Below, piece after piece: positions 49,982 to 59,530 of a stretch of 64,000 nt of DNA (the stretch's first letter is position 1; the number at the start of each line of letters is the position of its first letter). This DNA comes from Nocardia tengchongensis. GTDB taxonomy: Bacteria > Actinomycetota > Actinomycetes > Mycobacteriales > Mycobacteriaceae. The DNA lies in the NCBI RefSeq assembly GCF_018362975.1, contig NZ_CP074371.1, positions 2,604,001 to 2,668,000 on the forward strand, read 5' to 3'. A program made the position numbers and the translations under genes. The notes under the pieces are model-generated. The model was not told the DNA's origin and ran no database searches. It was given only the letters and a program-made list of their open reading frames with translations.

Positions 49982-51751
49982 ATGAGTACCGATGCGCGCT
50001 CGACGGTGAGCCTGCTCGACCTGGTCCGCAGTCTGCCCGGGATGGCCCTGCAGGCGCCCGGCATGCTCCGGAATGTCGTGCACATGGGGGTGAAATCCGG
50101 GGACAAGTCCTCGATCGGACTGTTCTTCCAGCGCGGCGCGGCCCGGCACCCGGACCGGCCCTTCCTGAGATTCGAAGGGCGCGTGTACGCCTGGGGCGAA
50201 GCCAACGCCCTGGTCAACCGGTACGCGAAGGTGCTCGCCGCGCACGGGGTGCAGCGCGGCGACGTGGTCGGCATCCTCATGGTCAACCGCCCCGAGGCGC
50301 TGTTCACCGTGCTCGCCACCGTGAAACTCGGCGCCACCGCGGGCCTGCTCAACCACAACCAGCGGGATGTGGTGCTGCAGCACAGCTTCGGGCTGCTGAA
50401 CTCGGTGCTCGACGTCATCGGCGAGGAATGCGCCGACGCGCTGGACACCCTCACCGAACCCCGGCCCGCCCTGCTGTGGAGCGAACGGCTCGACGCCGAG
50501 GCCGCCACCGCCGACGCCTCGAATCCCGCTGTGACCGAGGAGATCACGGCCAGGGAACGCGCCTACCTGATCTTCACCTCCGGCACCACCGGCCTGCCCA
50601 AGGCCAGCGTCATGACCCACCTGCGCTGGACCAAGTCCATGGCCGGGATCGGCGGGCTCGGGGTCCGGCTCGAGGGCAAGGACACGCTCTACAGCTGTCT
50701 GCCGCTCTACCACAACAACGCCCTCACGGTGGCGCTGTCCTCGGTGATCGCCGGCGGCGCGACATTCGCACTGGGACGTAAGTTCTCGGCCACCCGCTTC
50801 TGGGACGAGGCCGTCGCCAGTGAGGCCACCGCCTTCGTCTACATCGGCGAACTGTGCCGCTACCTGCTCAACCAGCCGGCCAAGCCCACCGATCGCGCGC
50901 ACCGGATTCGGCTCTGCGTCGGCAACGGCCTGCGTCCGGAGCTGTGGGACGAATTCCAGCAGCGGTTCGGGATCAAACGGATCGTCGAGTTCTACGGCGC
51001 GAGTGAGGGAAACGTCGCCTTCATCAACGCCTTCTCGGTGGCGCGCACCGCCGGGTTCACGCCGCTGCCGTTCGCCATCGTGGAATACGACGACGCCACC
51101 GGCAAGGCGCTGCGCCACCCCGACGGCCGCCTGCGCCGGGTGCCCGCGGGCGGAGTGGGCCTGCTGTTGGCGAAGGTGACCGACCGCTCGCCGTTCGACG
51201 GCTACACCGACGCGACCGCCACCGAATCCAAGCTGGTGCGTGACGGTTTCGCGGCCGGCGACTGCTGGTTCGACACCGGCGATCTGGTCCGCGACCAGCG
51301 CTGGGGCCACATCGCGTTCGTGGACCGGCTCGGCGACACCTTCCGCTGGAAGGGCGAGAACGTCGCTACCACCGAGGTCGAGGGCGCGTTCGACGGCATC
51401 GGCACGGTCACCCAGGCCGTGGTGTTCGGCGTCGGCATCCCCGGCACCGACGGCAAGGCCGGCATGGCCGCGGTGACGCTGCACGAGGGCGCGCACTTCG
51501 ACGGGAAGGTCGCCGCCAAGACGCTCTACGAGCAGCTGCCCACCTATGCGGTGCCGTTGTTCATCCGCGTGGTGTCCGAGCTGGAGCAGACCTCCACGTT
51601 CAAGAACCGCAAGGTGGAACTGCGCAATCAGGGCTACGCCGACGACGCGCAGAGCACGCTCTACGTCCTCGCGGGCCGTACCGACGGCTACGTTCCCGCG
51701 TACCCCGAATACGCCGCCGAGGTTGCCGCGGGCCGAGCCCCCGCCAGCTGA
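49982..51751 (+). CDS. fadD6: long-chain fatty acid-CoA ligase FadD6-like
   Basis: ATG 49982 gives 589 residues. The enzyme is of the FATP/very-long-chain acyl-CoA synthetase type. The P-loop is YLIFTSGTTGLPKASVMTHL near 195, with FYGASEGNVAFINAFS, CWFDTGDLVRDQRWGHIAFV, DRLGDTFRWKGENVATTEVE and the C-terminal FKNRKVELRNQGY. A membrane association is expected. The position follows LOG as in Rv1206. Confidence 0.9.
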   Translation: MSTDARSTVSLLDLVRSLPGMALQAPGMLRNVVHMGVKSGDKSSIGLFFQRGAARHPDRPFLRFEGRVYAWGEANALVNRYAKVLAAHGVQRGDVVGILMVNRPEALFTVLATVKLGATAGLLNHNQRDVVLQHSFGLLNSVLDVIGEECADALDTLTEPRPALLWSERLDAEAATADASNPAVTEEITARERAYLIFTSGTTGLPKASVMTHLRWTKSMAGIGGLGVRLEGKDTLYSCLPLYHNNALTVALSSVIAGGATFALGRKFSATRFWDEAVASEATAFVYIGELCRYLLNQPAKPTDRAHRIRLCVGNGLRPELWDEFQQRFGIKRIVEFYGASEGNVAFINAFSVARTAGFTPLPFAIVEYDDATGKALRHPDGRLRRVPAGGVGLLLAKVTDRSPFDGYTDATATESKLVRDGFAAGDCWFDTGDLVRDQRWGHIAFVDRLGDTFRWKGENVATTEVEGAFDGIGTVTQAVVFGVGIPGTDGKAGMAAVTLHEGAHFDGKVAAKTLYEQLPTYAVPLFIRVVSELEQTSTFKNRKVELRNQGYADDAQSTLYVLAGRTDGYVPAYPEYAAEVAAGRAPAS

Positions 51752-51843
51752 GTCTCCGCGTCATTTCGGAGGCGGGCCGGTCGGGGCCCGGTTCCGGTCG
51801 GCTGCCCAGCACTGCCGCCACAGCTCTCGGTACAGTCGGGGGC

Positions 51844-52716
51844 ATGTGTGCGCCGTTGCCGACATTGTGCGGGAAGCCGGTGGCGACGGATCGGGCGCTG
51901 GTGATGGCGATCGTGAACCGGACGCCGGACTCGTTCTATGACCAGGGCGCGACGTTCACCGACGAGGCCGCCCTGCGGGCCGTGGACACCGCGGTCGCCG
52001 GGGGCGCGGATCTGGTCGACATCGGCGGGGTGAAGGCCGGGCCGGGGTCCGAGGTGGACGCCGCCGAGGAGACGCGCCGGGTGGTGCCGTTCGTGGCGGC
52101 TATCCGCGAGCGTTACCCGGAGCTGCTCATCAGCGTGGACACCTGGCGCGCGGACGTGGCGCGGGCCGCGGTCGCCGCGGGCGCGGATCTGATCAACGAC
52201 ACCTGGGCGGGGGCCGATCCGGACCTGGTCGGCGTGGCCGCCGAACTGGGTGTGGGAATCGTGTGCTCACATACCGGGGGTGCGATTCCGCGGACCCGTC
52301 CGCACCGGGTTCGGTACGCGGATGTGGTGACCGAGGTCACTTCGGCGTTGGTGGCCGCGGCCGAAAATGCTGCGGCCGCGGGGGTCATGAAGGACTCGAT
52401 TTTGATCGACCCGACCCATGATTTCGGGAAAAACACCTATCACGGGCTCGAATTGTTGCGGGCGATAGACGTTCTTGTGAAAACCGGATGGCCCGTCTTG
52501 ATGGCGCTGAGCAATAAGGATTTCATCGGAGAGACTCTTGGTGTCGAGCTGTCCGAACGATTGGAGGGCACATTGGCAGCGACTGCTTGGTCTGCCGCCG
52601 CGGGTGCTCGCGTCTTCCGAGTGCACGAGGTCGCCCAGACCCGCCGGGTCGTGGACATGATCGCCGCCATCCAGGGTCACCGCCCACCCGCCCGTACTTT
52701 GCGAGGTCTCGCATGA
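51844..52716 (+). CDS. folP2: FolP2-like dihydropteroate synthase homologue
   Basis: ATG 51844 gives 290 residues of the pterin-binding TIM barrel. Seen are VMAIVNRTPDSFYDQGATF, ADLVDIGGVKAGPGSEVDAA, LLISVDTWRADVARAAVAAG, ADLINDTWAG, SILIDPTHDFGKNTYHGLEL and LMALSNKDFIGETLG. FolP2 (Rv1207) lacks clear DHPS activity in M. tuberculosis, and its neighbour gpgS points to methylglucose lipopolysaccharide or trehalose-related metabolism. The residues SNKDFIGE differ from the usual S-R-K loop. Its stop overlaps the gpgS start. Confidence 0.85.
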   Translation: MCAPLPTLCGKPVATDRALVMAIVNRTPDSFYDQGATFTDEAALRAVDTAVAGGADLVDIGGVKAGPGSEVDAAEETRRVVPFVAAIRERYPELLISVDTWRADVARAAVAAGADLINDTWAGADPDLVGVAAELGVGIVCSHTGGAIPRTRPHRVRYADVVTEVTSALVAAAENAAAAGVMKDSILIDPTHDFGKNTYHGLELLRAIDVLVKTGWPVLMALSNKDFIGETLGVELSERLEGTLAATAWSAAAGARVFRVHEVAQTRRVVDMIAAIQGHRPPARTLRGLA

Positions 52717-53636
52717 AAACAGACTGGGTGTACTCCAACACCTTCGACCGCCCCGAATGGACCGTCGAGGAACTCATCGCCGCCAAGGGCGACCGCACCG
52801 TCTCGGTGGTGCTGCCCGCCCTCAACGAGGAAGCCACGGTGGCCGCCGTGGTGGCCAGCATCCGGCCCCTGCTCGGCACGCTGGTGGACGAACTCGTCGT
52901 GCTGGACTCCGGGTCCACCGACGCCACCGCCGCCCGCGCACGGGCCGCCGGGGCCCGCGTGGTCACCCGCGAACAGGCCGTCCCCGAACTCGACCCCGTC
53001 CCCGGCAAGGGCGAATGCCTGTGGCGCTCGCTCGCCGTCACCGAAGGCGACCTCATCGCCTTCGTGGACTCCGACCTGATCGACCCGGACCCGAACTTCG
53101 TCCCCAAGCTGCTCGGCCCGCTGCTCACCGTGGACGGCATGCACCTGGTCAAGGCGTACTACCGCCGCCCGCTGCGCACCGGCGAAGCGGTCGACCACCA
53201 CGGCGGCGGCCGCGTCACCGAACTGGTGGCCCGGCCCCTGCTGGCCGCACTGCGCCCCGAACTCTCGAATGTGCTGCAGCCCTTGGGCGGTGAGTACGCC
53301 GGCACCCGCGAACTGCTCACCTCGGTGCCCTTCGCGCCCGGCTACGGCGTCGAGATCGGCCTCCTGCTCGACACCTACGACCTGCTCGGCCTCTCCGCCA
53401 TCGGGCAGGTGAATCTCGGTGTCCGCCAGCACCGCAACCGCCCGCTGGCCGACCTCGGCGTCATGAGCCGCCAGATCCTGGGCACCGTCCTGGGCCGCAG
53501 CGGCATCCAGGACTCCGGCGCGGCGCTGACCCAATTCCCCATGGTGGCAGGCGAATTCATCGCCAACGCGACAGAGGTGTCGCTCGCCGACCGCCCGCCC
53601 ATGAACACCCTGCGCTCGGAAGAGGCCGCGGCCTGA
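52713..53636 (+). CDS. gpgS: glucosyl-3-phosphoglycerate synthase
   Basis: ATG 52713 overlaps the folP2 stop (ATGA) and gives 307 residues. GpgS is a GT2/GT81 enzyme that makes glucosyl-3-phosphoglycerate, the first step of methylglucose lipopolysaccharide synthesis. Motifs: VSVVLPALNEEATVAAVVAS, LVVLDSGSTDATAARARAAG, PGKGECLWRSLAVTEGDLIA, the metal-binding DSD in FVDSDLIDPDPNF and QPLGGEYAGTRELLTSVPFA. The location equals Rv1208. Confidence 0.95.
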   Translation: MKTDWVYSNTFDRPEWTVEELIAAKGDRTVSVVLPALNEEATVAAVVASIRPLLGTLVDELVVLDSGSTDATAARARAAGARVVTREQAVPELDPVPGKGECLWRSLAVTEGDLIAFVDSDLIDPDPNFVPKLLGPLLTVDGMHLVKAYYRRPLRTGEAVDHHGGGRVTELVARPLLAALRPELSNVLQPLGGEYAGTRELLTSVPFAPGYGVEIGLLLDTYDLLGLSAIGQVNLGVRQHRNRPLADLGVMSRQILGTVLGRSGIQDSGAALTQFPMVAGEFIANATEVSLADRPPMNTLRSEEAAA

Positions 53637-53665
53637 AACGCCGGGTCTGAACCGTCCGGCCGGAT

Positions 53666-54502
53666 TCAGCGGTCGTGGCGGTAGATGGGTGTGAGTAGAT
53701 CGGCCTCGATCGGCTCCCCCGTGGAGCGGTCGTAGCGGACACCCACCACCGCCGAGAACGGGTGGGTGGCCGCGCGCTCGTGCAAGGTCGCGAGCCGGGT
53801 CGCCAGCAGCCGGATCGCGCCCAGCGAGGCGGGCGGGTGCAGGCCGTCGATGACCAGCACGCTGCCCTTGCCGTCCGGGCGGGGGAGGCGGGCCAGATAG
53901 GCGATGTCGTAGGGCTCGGTGCCGCCCGGTCGGTAGACCCGCCGCGCGGCCCGGTCCTCGATGCCCCGGCGCACCCGGCCCGCACGCGCCACCGTGCGTC
54001 TGAGCCGGGGATCCGCGGCCACCAGGTAGCGCAGGCTGGGCGACAATTCGGGCCCGCCGAGCACGATCAGCCCGTCCCGGTCCAGATCGAGCGGGCGGCC
54101 CGGCAGGAACCGCTGGACATTCGCGGTGAAGCCGAGTTCGCGCAGCAGTTCCACCAGCCGGTGCGGCGCCGCGGCGTCCGGCGCGCCCACCAGGGCGATG
54201 GAACGGGTGGCGCTTCGCACGTCCGGGGTGAGGATGGTGAGCGGACCGTGTCCGAAGAACAGGCCCTCGGGCACCGGGCCCTGCGTACTCACCTGATGGA
54301 TGCGAGCGCGGGAAAGGCCCGCGGCCGCACCGATTCTGGCGAACGTCCAGCCCTCGGCATGTAGTTCGCGAATGACAGCGCGGCGGATGCGCGTCAGCTC
54401 ATTGATCTGCTGCTGCGCGGCTGCCACGCCTTCGGTGGCGGCTTTCAGGCGTTCGACCTTGTCCTCGATCGCGAATACCCGGGCCACCTCGTCGGCCGAC
54501 AT
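53666..54502 (-). CDS. HTH protein with an unrecognised nucleotide- or ligand-binding-like C-terminal domain
   Basis: The protein has 278 residues. The first 70 form a helix and a sigma-type HTH (IRRAVIRELHAEGWTFARIG, AAAGLSRARIHQV). The C-terminal 190 residues form an alpha/beta part: SIALVGAPDAAAPHRLVELL, DRDGLIVLGGPELSPSLRYL, EPYDIAYLARLPRPDGKGSV and LVIDGLHPPASLGAIRLLAT. The order of strand, GGP loop, conserved N/S loop, YDxAYL and GSVLxIxGxH reads as a Rossmann-like sensor. Family name is not recognised. The gene stands between gpgS and tatB and is convergent with gpgS. Confidence 0.6.
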   Translation of the reverse strand: MSADEVARVFAIEDKVERLKAATEGVAAAQQQINELTRIRRAVIRELHAEGWTFARIGAAAGLSRARIHQVSTQGPVPEGLFFGHGPLTILTPDVRSATRSIALVGAPDAAAPHRLVELLRELGFTANVQRFLPGRPLDLDRDGLIVLGGPELSPSLRYLVAADPRLRRTVARAGRVRRGIEDRAARRVYRPGGTEPYDIAYLARLPRPDGKGSVLVIDGLHPPASLGAIRLLATRLATLHERAATHPFSAVVGVRYDRSTGEPIEADLLTPIYRHDR

Positions 54503-54561
54503 GTGCGCAGTCTAGATAGCTGGACAGCATCATGCGTCAAGTCCGCTAGACAGGTTTGATC

Positions 54562-54999
54562 TCAGGTGGCGTCCGGATCCACCGGCGGACGTTCGTTGCG
54601 CTCCAGCGGTTTCTGTTCCGCCGGCATCGAAATTGGGCCGGATCCGGTATTGGCGGAACCGTTTCCGCTGTTCGAGGAGGTGACCGGCTTGTCGAATTTG
54701 GTCAGGTCGGTGAAGCTGTTCAGGATCGAGTCGTCCCCGTCCAGCAGATGTTTCGTGACCATCGAACGCGGATTCATACTTCGCAGTTCGTTCAACTGCT
54801 CCAACGGTTTCCGGATCTCGTCGAATTCCGGACCGAGCTCATTGCGCAATTGCTGCGAGGCGCCGGTGGCGTAATCGCGCGCCTGTTTCAAGGCATGCGC
54901 GGTCCAGCGAACGGCACCGGGAAGTCGTTCCGGACCAAGAATGACAAGCGCGGCGACAAGCAGAATGAGCATCTCGCCCCAGCCGATATTGCTGAACAC
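54562..54999 (-). CDS. tatB: Sec-independent translocase subunit TatB
   Basis: The 145-residue product starts [20 protein letters not shown], then [20 protein letters not shown]. This is a single N-terminal membrane helix, Gly hinge and amphipathic helix. TatB binds twin-arginine signals with TatC. The C-terminal half is hydrophilic and Ser/Asn/Pro rich. It follows htrA as in Rv1224, in inverted orientation. Confidence 0.9.
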   Translation of the reverse strand: MFSNIGWGEMLILLVAALVILGPERLPGAVRWTAHALKQARDYATGASQQLRNELGPEFDEIRKPLEQLNELRSMNPRSMVTKHLLDGDDSILNSFTDLTKFDKPVTSSNSGNGSANTGSGPISMPAEQKPLERNERPPVDPDAT

Positions 55000-55061
55000 G
55001 AGTACAGGCTACCTTTGCCCGCTTACGGCGTTTTCGCCGCCGCGCCTGCGTTGAACCATTC

Positions 55062-56609
55062 CTACTTGTCCGATTCCAAAGTGACCGGGACGTCGACCTC
55101 GCGGCCGTCGCGGATCAGGCGCACCGTCACGGTCTGCCCGATCTCGTGCTGCTGCACCGCCACCGTGAGCTCCTCCGGCCCCGACACGTCGCGGTCGCCG
55201 ACCTTCACGATCACGTCGCCCTCCACGATCCCGGCCTTCGCCGCCGGGCTACCGGGCTGTACATCGGCCACCGCCGCGCCGCTCATCACGTCATTGGCGA
55301 CCAGCTTGGTCTTGGCGCTGAGGCCGATGTACGGGTGGTGCACCGAACCGTCGCGGATCAGCGCCTGCGAGATCCGCTTGACCTGATCCACCGGAATCGA
55401 GAAGCCCAGACCCACCGAACCGCCGCTCTCGGACTTGATGGCCGAGTTGATGCCGATCAGCCGGCCCTGCATGTCCACCAGCGCGCCACCGGAGTTGCCG
55501 TGGTTGATGGCGGCGTCGGTCTGCACGGCGTCGAGCGTGGCGTCGGTGTCGGTGCCCTCACCGCCCACCTTCACCGGCCGATGCAGCGCCGACACGATGC
55601 CCGAGGTGACCGTCTTCTCCAGGCCCAGCGGCGAACCCAGCGCCAGCACGTCGTCGCCGACCTGCACGTCGTTGGAGTTGCCGAGCTGAATCACCGACAG
55701 GTTCTTCACATCGACCTTGAGCACCGCCAGGTCCGACTTGGTGTCGCGCCCGACGATGCGGGTCGGCACCTTCGACCCGTCGGAGAACACCACGTCCAGC
55801 TTGGCCTTGCCCGACTTGTCGTTGGCGGCCAGCGAGATCACGTGATTGTTGGTGACGATGTAGCCCTGACCGTCGATCACCACACCCGAACCCGTGGAAC
55901 CGGTGTCGCCCAGCCACGCCCGGACGGTGACCACCGCGGGCATCACGGCGTTGACGACCTTGGTGATCTGGTTGTGCGATTCCGGGGCCGCCGGCGCGGA
56001 CTGCAACGCCACCTTGCGCGAGGTCAGCGCGGAGGCCGACGAGCCGGTGAACGCCCCGACGAACCCGCCGATCAAACCGATCACCGCCGCGATCGCGGCC
56101 AGCAGCGACAGCGCCCGCCACGACACCCGGCCACCGAAGAGCACCTCGCGCGCACCCAGCTTGGATCCGGGCGTGAGCGGCGGGACGGGGGCCGGCGCGA
56201 CGGCCGGAGTGCCCAGGCGCGCGGCCGAATTCGGGTCCCGCCACGGATCGGCGGGCACGCTCGGCGCGGCACCCTCGGTCTTGGCCTCGGGATCGCGCTG
56301 CAGCAGGTCGGTCGAACCCTCCGGACGACCGAACGCCTCCGCCAGCACCGAATCCGGCGGCCGATTACGAATCTCGGATTCCCCCGGCGCGACCTGCGCG
56401 CCACCCGCGGTCCGGGCCGCGAACGAGCCGTTGAGCCCGTTCGGGCGGCGGAAAGCCCGCGCGGTGTGATTGTCCACGTGCGGCCGATACACCGGCCGCG
56501 GCCCCAGCACCGGTGCGTCCGACGGCCTCAGGTTCCCCCGATTGGCCGCCGAATCGGAGGTTGCGTCCCGCTCGGGCTCCGGCCCCGTGTTCTTCGATTC
56601 GGTGGTCAC
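55062..56609 (-). CDS. htrA: HtrA/DegP-type membrane serine protease
   Basis: The product has 515 residues. A Pro-rich cytoplasmic part of about 170 residues is followed by a membrane segment (SLLAAIAAVIGLIGGFVGAF), a trypsin-like domain and one PDZ domain. The catalytic residues are His in YIVTNNHVISLA, Asp in RDTKSDLAVLKVD and Ser in AAINHGNSGGALVDMQGRL. The PDZ ends SPAAKAGIVEGDVIVKVGDR. It degrades or processes misfolded envelope proteins. It lies directly downstream of rseA as Rv1223. Confidence 0.95.
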   Translation of the reverse strand: MTTESKNTGPEPERDATSDSAANRGNLRPSDAPVLGPRPVYRPHVDNHTARAFRRPNGLNGSFAARTAGGAQVAPGESEIRNRPPDSVLAEAFGRPEGSTDLLQRDPEAKTEGAAPSVPADPWRDPNSAARLGTPAVAPAPVPPLTPGSKLGAREVLFGGRVSWRALSLLAAIAAVIGLIGGFVGAFTGSSASALTSRKVALQSAPAAPESHNQITKVVNAVMPAVVTVRAWLGDTGSTGSGVVIDGQGYIVTNNHVISLAANDKSGKAKLDVVFSDGSKVPTRIVGRDTKSDLAVLKVDVKNLSVIQLGNSNDVQVGDDVLALGSPLGLEKTVTSGIVSALHRPVKVGGEGTDTDATLDAVQTDAAINHGNSGGALVDMQGRLIGINSAIKSESGGSVGLGFSIPVDQVKRISQALIRDGSVHHPYIGLSAKTKLVANDVMSGAAVADVQPGSPAAKAGIVEGDVIVKVGDRDVSGPEELTVAVQQHEIGQTVTVRLIRDGREVDVPVTLESDK

Positions 56610-56619
56610 GCTATGGACT

Positions 56620-57084
56620 CTACTTGCGCCACCACGAGGTCCACCGTCTGCTGTCGAACGAATCTTGGCGCAGGCCGAAGGAACTCATGCCGCGAGCCAG
56701 CGGACCCCGATCCCGGTCCGCCGGATCCGGCGCCGGGTGATTGGCGCACTCCTGCAACAGGGCCCGCGGAATCCGGCTCAGCGTGTCGTGCAGGCTCAGC
56801 GGCGCGGAGATCTGATCGGAGGACTGGCGTAGCGCGATGCGCGCCTGCTGCTGCGTGTCCACCTCGGCCGCACATTCCCGGCACACGGAAATATGGTGGG
56901 CGGCACGCAGATACGCGTTCATCCGTAGTTCGCCGTCGACGTAGGCGGCGATGGCCTCACTGGCCAGATGCTCGGTGGGGGCGAAACGCGGGGGACGACG
57001 GTGCGGTCGGTCCTCGCCGTTCATACGCTGCACACCCTTCCGGACGATTCGAGTTGTTCGGGGCGACACCGGCCCGCGGGTCAC
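56620..57084 (-). CDS. rseA: anti-sigma-E factor RseA
   Basis: GTG 57084 overlaps the sigE stop (GTGA) and gives 154 residues. An internal ATG at 57024 would shorten the N-terminus, but the longer form fits homologues. The zinc-associated anti-sigma motif is [14 protein letters not shown] (His-x3-Cys-x2-Cys). [20 protein letters not shown] precedes it. It holds SigE inactive in the cytoplasm and is released by stress-dependent proteolysis. Confidence 0.9.
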   Translation of the reverse strand: MTRGPVSPRTTRIVRKGVQRMNGEDRPHRRPPRFAPTEHLASEAIAAYVDGELRMNAYLRAAHHISVCRECAAEVDTQQQARIALRQSSDQISAPLSLHDTLSRIPRALLQECANHPAPDPADRDRGPLARGMSSFGLRQDSFDSRRWTSWWRK

Positions 57085-57773
57085 CCGATCTTCTCGGCGG
57101 CGATGCGCCGCTCCACCCCATTATGCTCGAGTTGCTCGCGCAGTGCCTGACGTCCTCGGTGGATGCGGCTGCGCACGGTGCCCAGCTTCACGCCCAGCGT
57201 CGCGCCGATCTCCTCGTAGGACAGACCCTCGATGTCACAGAGCACGACCGCGGCGCGGAACTCCGGGGCCAGCGAGTCCAGCGCGGACTGCAGATCCGGA
57301 TCCAGGTTGGCGTCGTGATAGGCCTGCTCGGGGCCAGGGCCCTCGGACGGCACCCGGTCGTAGTCCTCCGGCAGCGCTTCCATGCGGATGCGGTTGCGGC
57401 GGCGGACCATGTCCAGGAACAGGTTCGTGGTGATGCGGTGCAGCCAGCCCTCGAAGGTGCCGGGCTGATAGTTCTGCAGGGATCGGAAGACCCGGATGAA
57501 GGTTTCCTGGGTCAGATCCTCGGCGTCCTGCGGGTCACCGGTGAGGCGATAGGCCAGGCGGTACACGCGGTCGGCGTGCTCACGGACCAGTTCGTCCCAG
57601 GTCGGCATGACGGAACGGTCGCCGGTGGCGTCGAAGGCGGCGGTCCCGGACAGGGCGGCCTCGTCGTCGGCGGGGGACAGCAGCAACTCGGCGTCCAGCG
57701 GGGTGTCGCTGTCCGGCTGCGGCATGAGCTGCGGGTGCAGGGTGTTGGCGTTCTCACGCGCCGCGTCGACCAT
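57081..57773 (-). CDS. sigE: ECF sigma factor SigE
   Basis: ATG 57773 has a strong TAGGAGGT site in the leader. The product has 230 residues. Region 2 is [40 protein letters not shown] and [20 protein letters not shown]. Region 4 is [40 protein letters not shown]. The N-terminal 60 residues are acidic. SigE drives the envelope and heat-stress response. It is divergent from the O-methyltransferase gene. Confidence 0.95.
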   Translation of the reverse strand: MVDAARENANTLHPQLMPQPDSDTPLDAELLLSPADDEAALSGTAAFDATGDRSVMPTWDELVREHADRVYRLAYRLTGDPQDAEDLTQETFIRVFRSLQNYQPGTFEGWLHRITTNLFLDMVRRRNRIRMEALPEDYDRVPSEGPGPEQAYHDANLDPDLQSALDSLAPEFRAAVVLCDIEGLSYEEIGATLGVKLGTVRSRIHRGRQALREQLEHNGVERRIAAEKIG

Positions 57774-57822
57774 GTGGATGGGGTTACCTCCTACTCGGGA
57801 CCGTGAGCCTCGATATCGGTGT

Positions 57823-57850
57823 CAACCGATCCGATCGATCGGGTGTTCCC
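57823..57850 (-). promoter_or_regulatory. SigE-type promoter upstream of sigE
   Basis: On the minus strand GGGAAC (57845-57850) and CGGTTG (57823-57828) lie 16 bp apart. They resemble the SigE consensus GGAAC and CGTT. The expected start of transcription is about 40 bp before the sigE start, with the ribosome site in the leader. Confidence 0.5.
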
Positions 57851-58009
57851 GTTTCCCGAAGCCCGCGGTCGCTGGCCTGGCGTGAGCATTACTCTGGCCG
57901 GTCCTGATGAGGCATCCGTATGCAGAGGCTGAGGGACACCTGAGAAAAATCGCCACACCGGCCGGTCACCGCCACGCCTTACCGGTGTATCGCCATTAGC
58001 CTCTACTTC

Positions 58010-58656
58010 GTGAGCCTGACTCCCGCGGCACAGAACCTGCAGCGCAACCTCGCCTACGTGGAGGAATCCGTCGCCGAGGACGACATCCTCGTCGGCGCGC
58101 GCGAACGCGCCCTCGAACTCGGCGCGGCCCCCATCGCGCCGGCGGTCGGCGCGCTGCTCAGCATGTACGCCCAACTGCTCGGGGCGCGGGCCGTGGTCGA
58201 GGTGGGCACCGGGGCGGGGGTGAGCGGGCTGTGGCTGCTCGACGGCATGCGCGAGGACGGCACGCTGACCACCATCGACTCCGAGCCCGAGCATCAGCGC
58301 GCGGCCCGCGAGGCGTTCCGGTCGGCCGAGATCGCGCCCGCCCGCACCCGGCTGATCAACGGGCGCGCCCTGGACGTGCTGCCGCGGCTTGCGGACGGGG
58401 CCTACGACCTGGTGTTCATCGACGCCGCACCGCTCGAGCATCCGCAGTACGTGGTGCAGGCGGTGCGCCTGCTACGCGAGGGCGGGGCGATCCTGCTGCA
58501 CAACGCGCTGCTCGGGGCCGTGTGCCCGACCCGGCCCAGCGTGACCCGCAGACCACGGCCGTACGCGCGGCCACCCGCGCGATCGCGGAGGACCCGGACC
58601 TGACCAGTGTGCTGATCCCGGTCGGCGACGGGCTGCTCTGCGCCTCACGCGGCTGA
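58010..58656 (+). CDS. SAM-dependent O-methyltransferase (Rv1220c-like), with one apparent frameshift
   Basis: GTG 58010 opens [20 protein letters not shown]. The family III O-methyltransferase core is [20 protein letters not shown] (SAM loop), [20 protein letters not shown] and [20 protein letters not shown]. The frame breaks at the G run at 58514-58517 (CTCGGGGCCG); one more G gives [20 protein letters not shown] and the rest. The repaired length is 215 residues, the size of Rv1220c. Substrate is unknown. It is divergent from sigE. Confidence 0.85.
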
Positions 58657-58835
58657 GAAACCAACGTCCGGTGTAATTTTCGATGTCCCGGTGGTGTTCC
58701 GCTCGTCGATAGTCCGCGCAGAGGCCATTGTGGTCAGGAAGTAGTCCGCGCGCGGAAAGTTGCCGATGGCGTAATGCCCGGTGCCTCGATTCCCTTGATC
58801 CCATCCCTTCGTGCCGAAAGGCCCTTGCTCGCGCG

Positions 58836-58871
58836 TTGAACAACCGTTTAATCTATTGAACATGCGTTCAA
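58836..58871. promoter_or_regulatory. two tandem operator-like dyads at the raaS-like start
   Basis: TTGAAC-AACC-GTTTAA at 58836-58851 and TTGAAC-ATGC-GTTCAA at 58856-58871 have the same size and lie 20 bp apart, about two helix turns. The second contains the start codon. They are likely autoregulatory sites of the TetR protein. Confidence 0.6.
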
Positions 58872-59497
58872 CCGATGATCTGACCACCCGGGCCCGGATT
58901 CGCGACGCCGCGATCACCGTGTTCGGCGAACAAGGTTTCGGGGTCGGCGTGCGGGCCATCGCCACCGCGGCCGGGGTATCTCCCGGCCTGGTCATCCACC
59001 ACTTCGGATCCAAGGACGGACTCCGCGAAGCTTGCGACGAGCATGTTCGCGACACCGTGCGGACCGCCAAGATGGAGTACATCGAGAACCCCTCACCCGG
59101 CGGACTCATGCGGCAACTCGCCGAGATCGAGGAATTCGCCCCCGGCATGGCCTACCTGATGCGCAGCTTCCAGGCCGGCGGGTCGCTGATGAAGACCTTC
59201 TTCGAGCACATGGTCGAGGACACCGAGCAATACCTGCGGGCCGGCATCGCGGGCGGCAGCATCAAACCGCTGCGCGACGTCGCCGCCACGGCGCGTTACG
59301 TCGCCACCAACAACGGCGGCGGCATGATGATGTTCCTGCAGCTCTACGCCACCGAGCACCCGGGACCCGTGGACTTCCGCAAGGCCCTGCGCGAGTACGC
59401 CGACCGCATGATGCTGCCCGCGCTCGAGCTCTACACCAACGGGCTACTCGCCGACTCCACGGCATTGGACACCCTGACCGCGCAGACCGCGCAATAA
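58862..59497 (+). CDS. raaS: TetR-family regulator (RaaS/Rv1219c-like)
   Basis: ATG 58862 gives 211 residues; upstream in-frame codons back to 58811 are less likely. The HTH is RIRDAAITVFGEQGFGVGVR, AIATAAGVSPGLVIHHFGSK. Position before an ABC exporter and after the sigE-linked methyltransferase matches RaaS of mycobacteria, which represses the adjacent exporter and affects survival under antimicrobials and lipids. Two operator-like dyads overlap the start, so autorepression is likely. Confidence 0.85.
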   Translation: MRSTDDLTTRARIRDAAITVFGEQGFGVGVRAIATAAGVSPGLVIHHFGSKDGLREACDEHVRDTVRTAKMEYIENPSPGGLMRQLAEIEEFAPGMAYLMRSFQAGGSLMKTFFEHMVEDTEQYLRAGIAGGSIKPLRDVAATARYVATNNGGGMMMFLQLYATEHPGPVDFRKALREYADRMMLPALELYTNGLLADSTALDTLTAQTAQ

Positions 59498-59530
59498 CCC
59501 ATCAACGTCGTTTTCCTGCAAGGAGATTCG

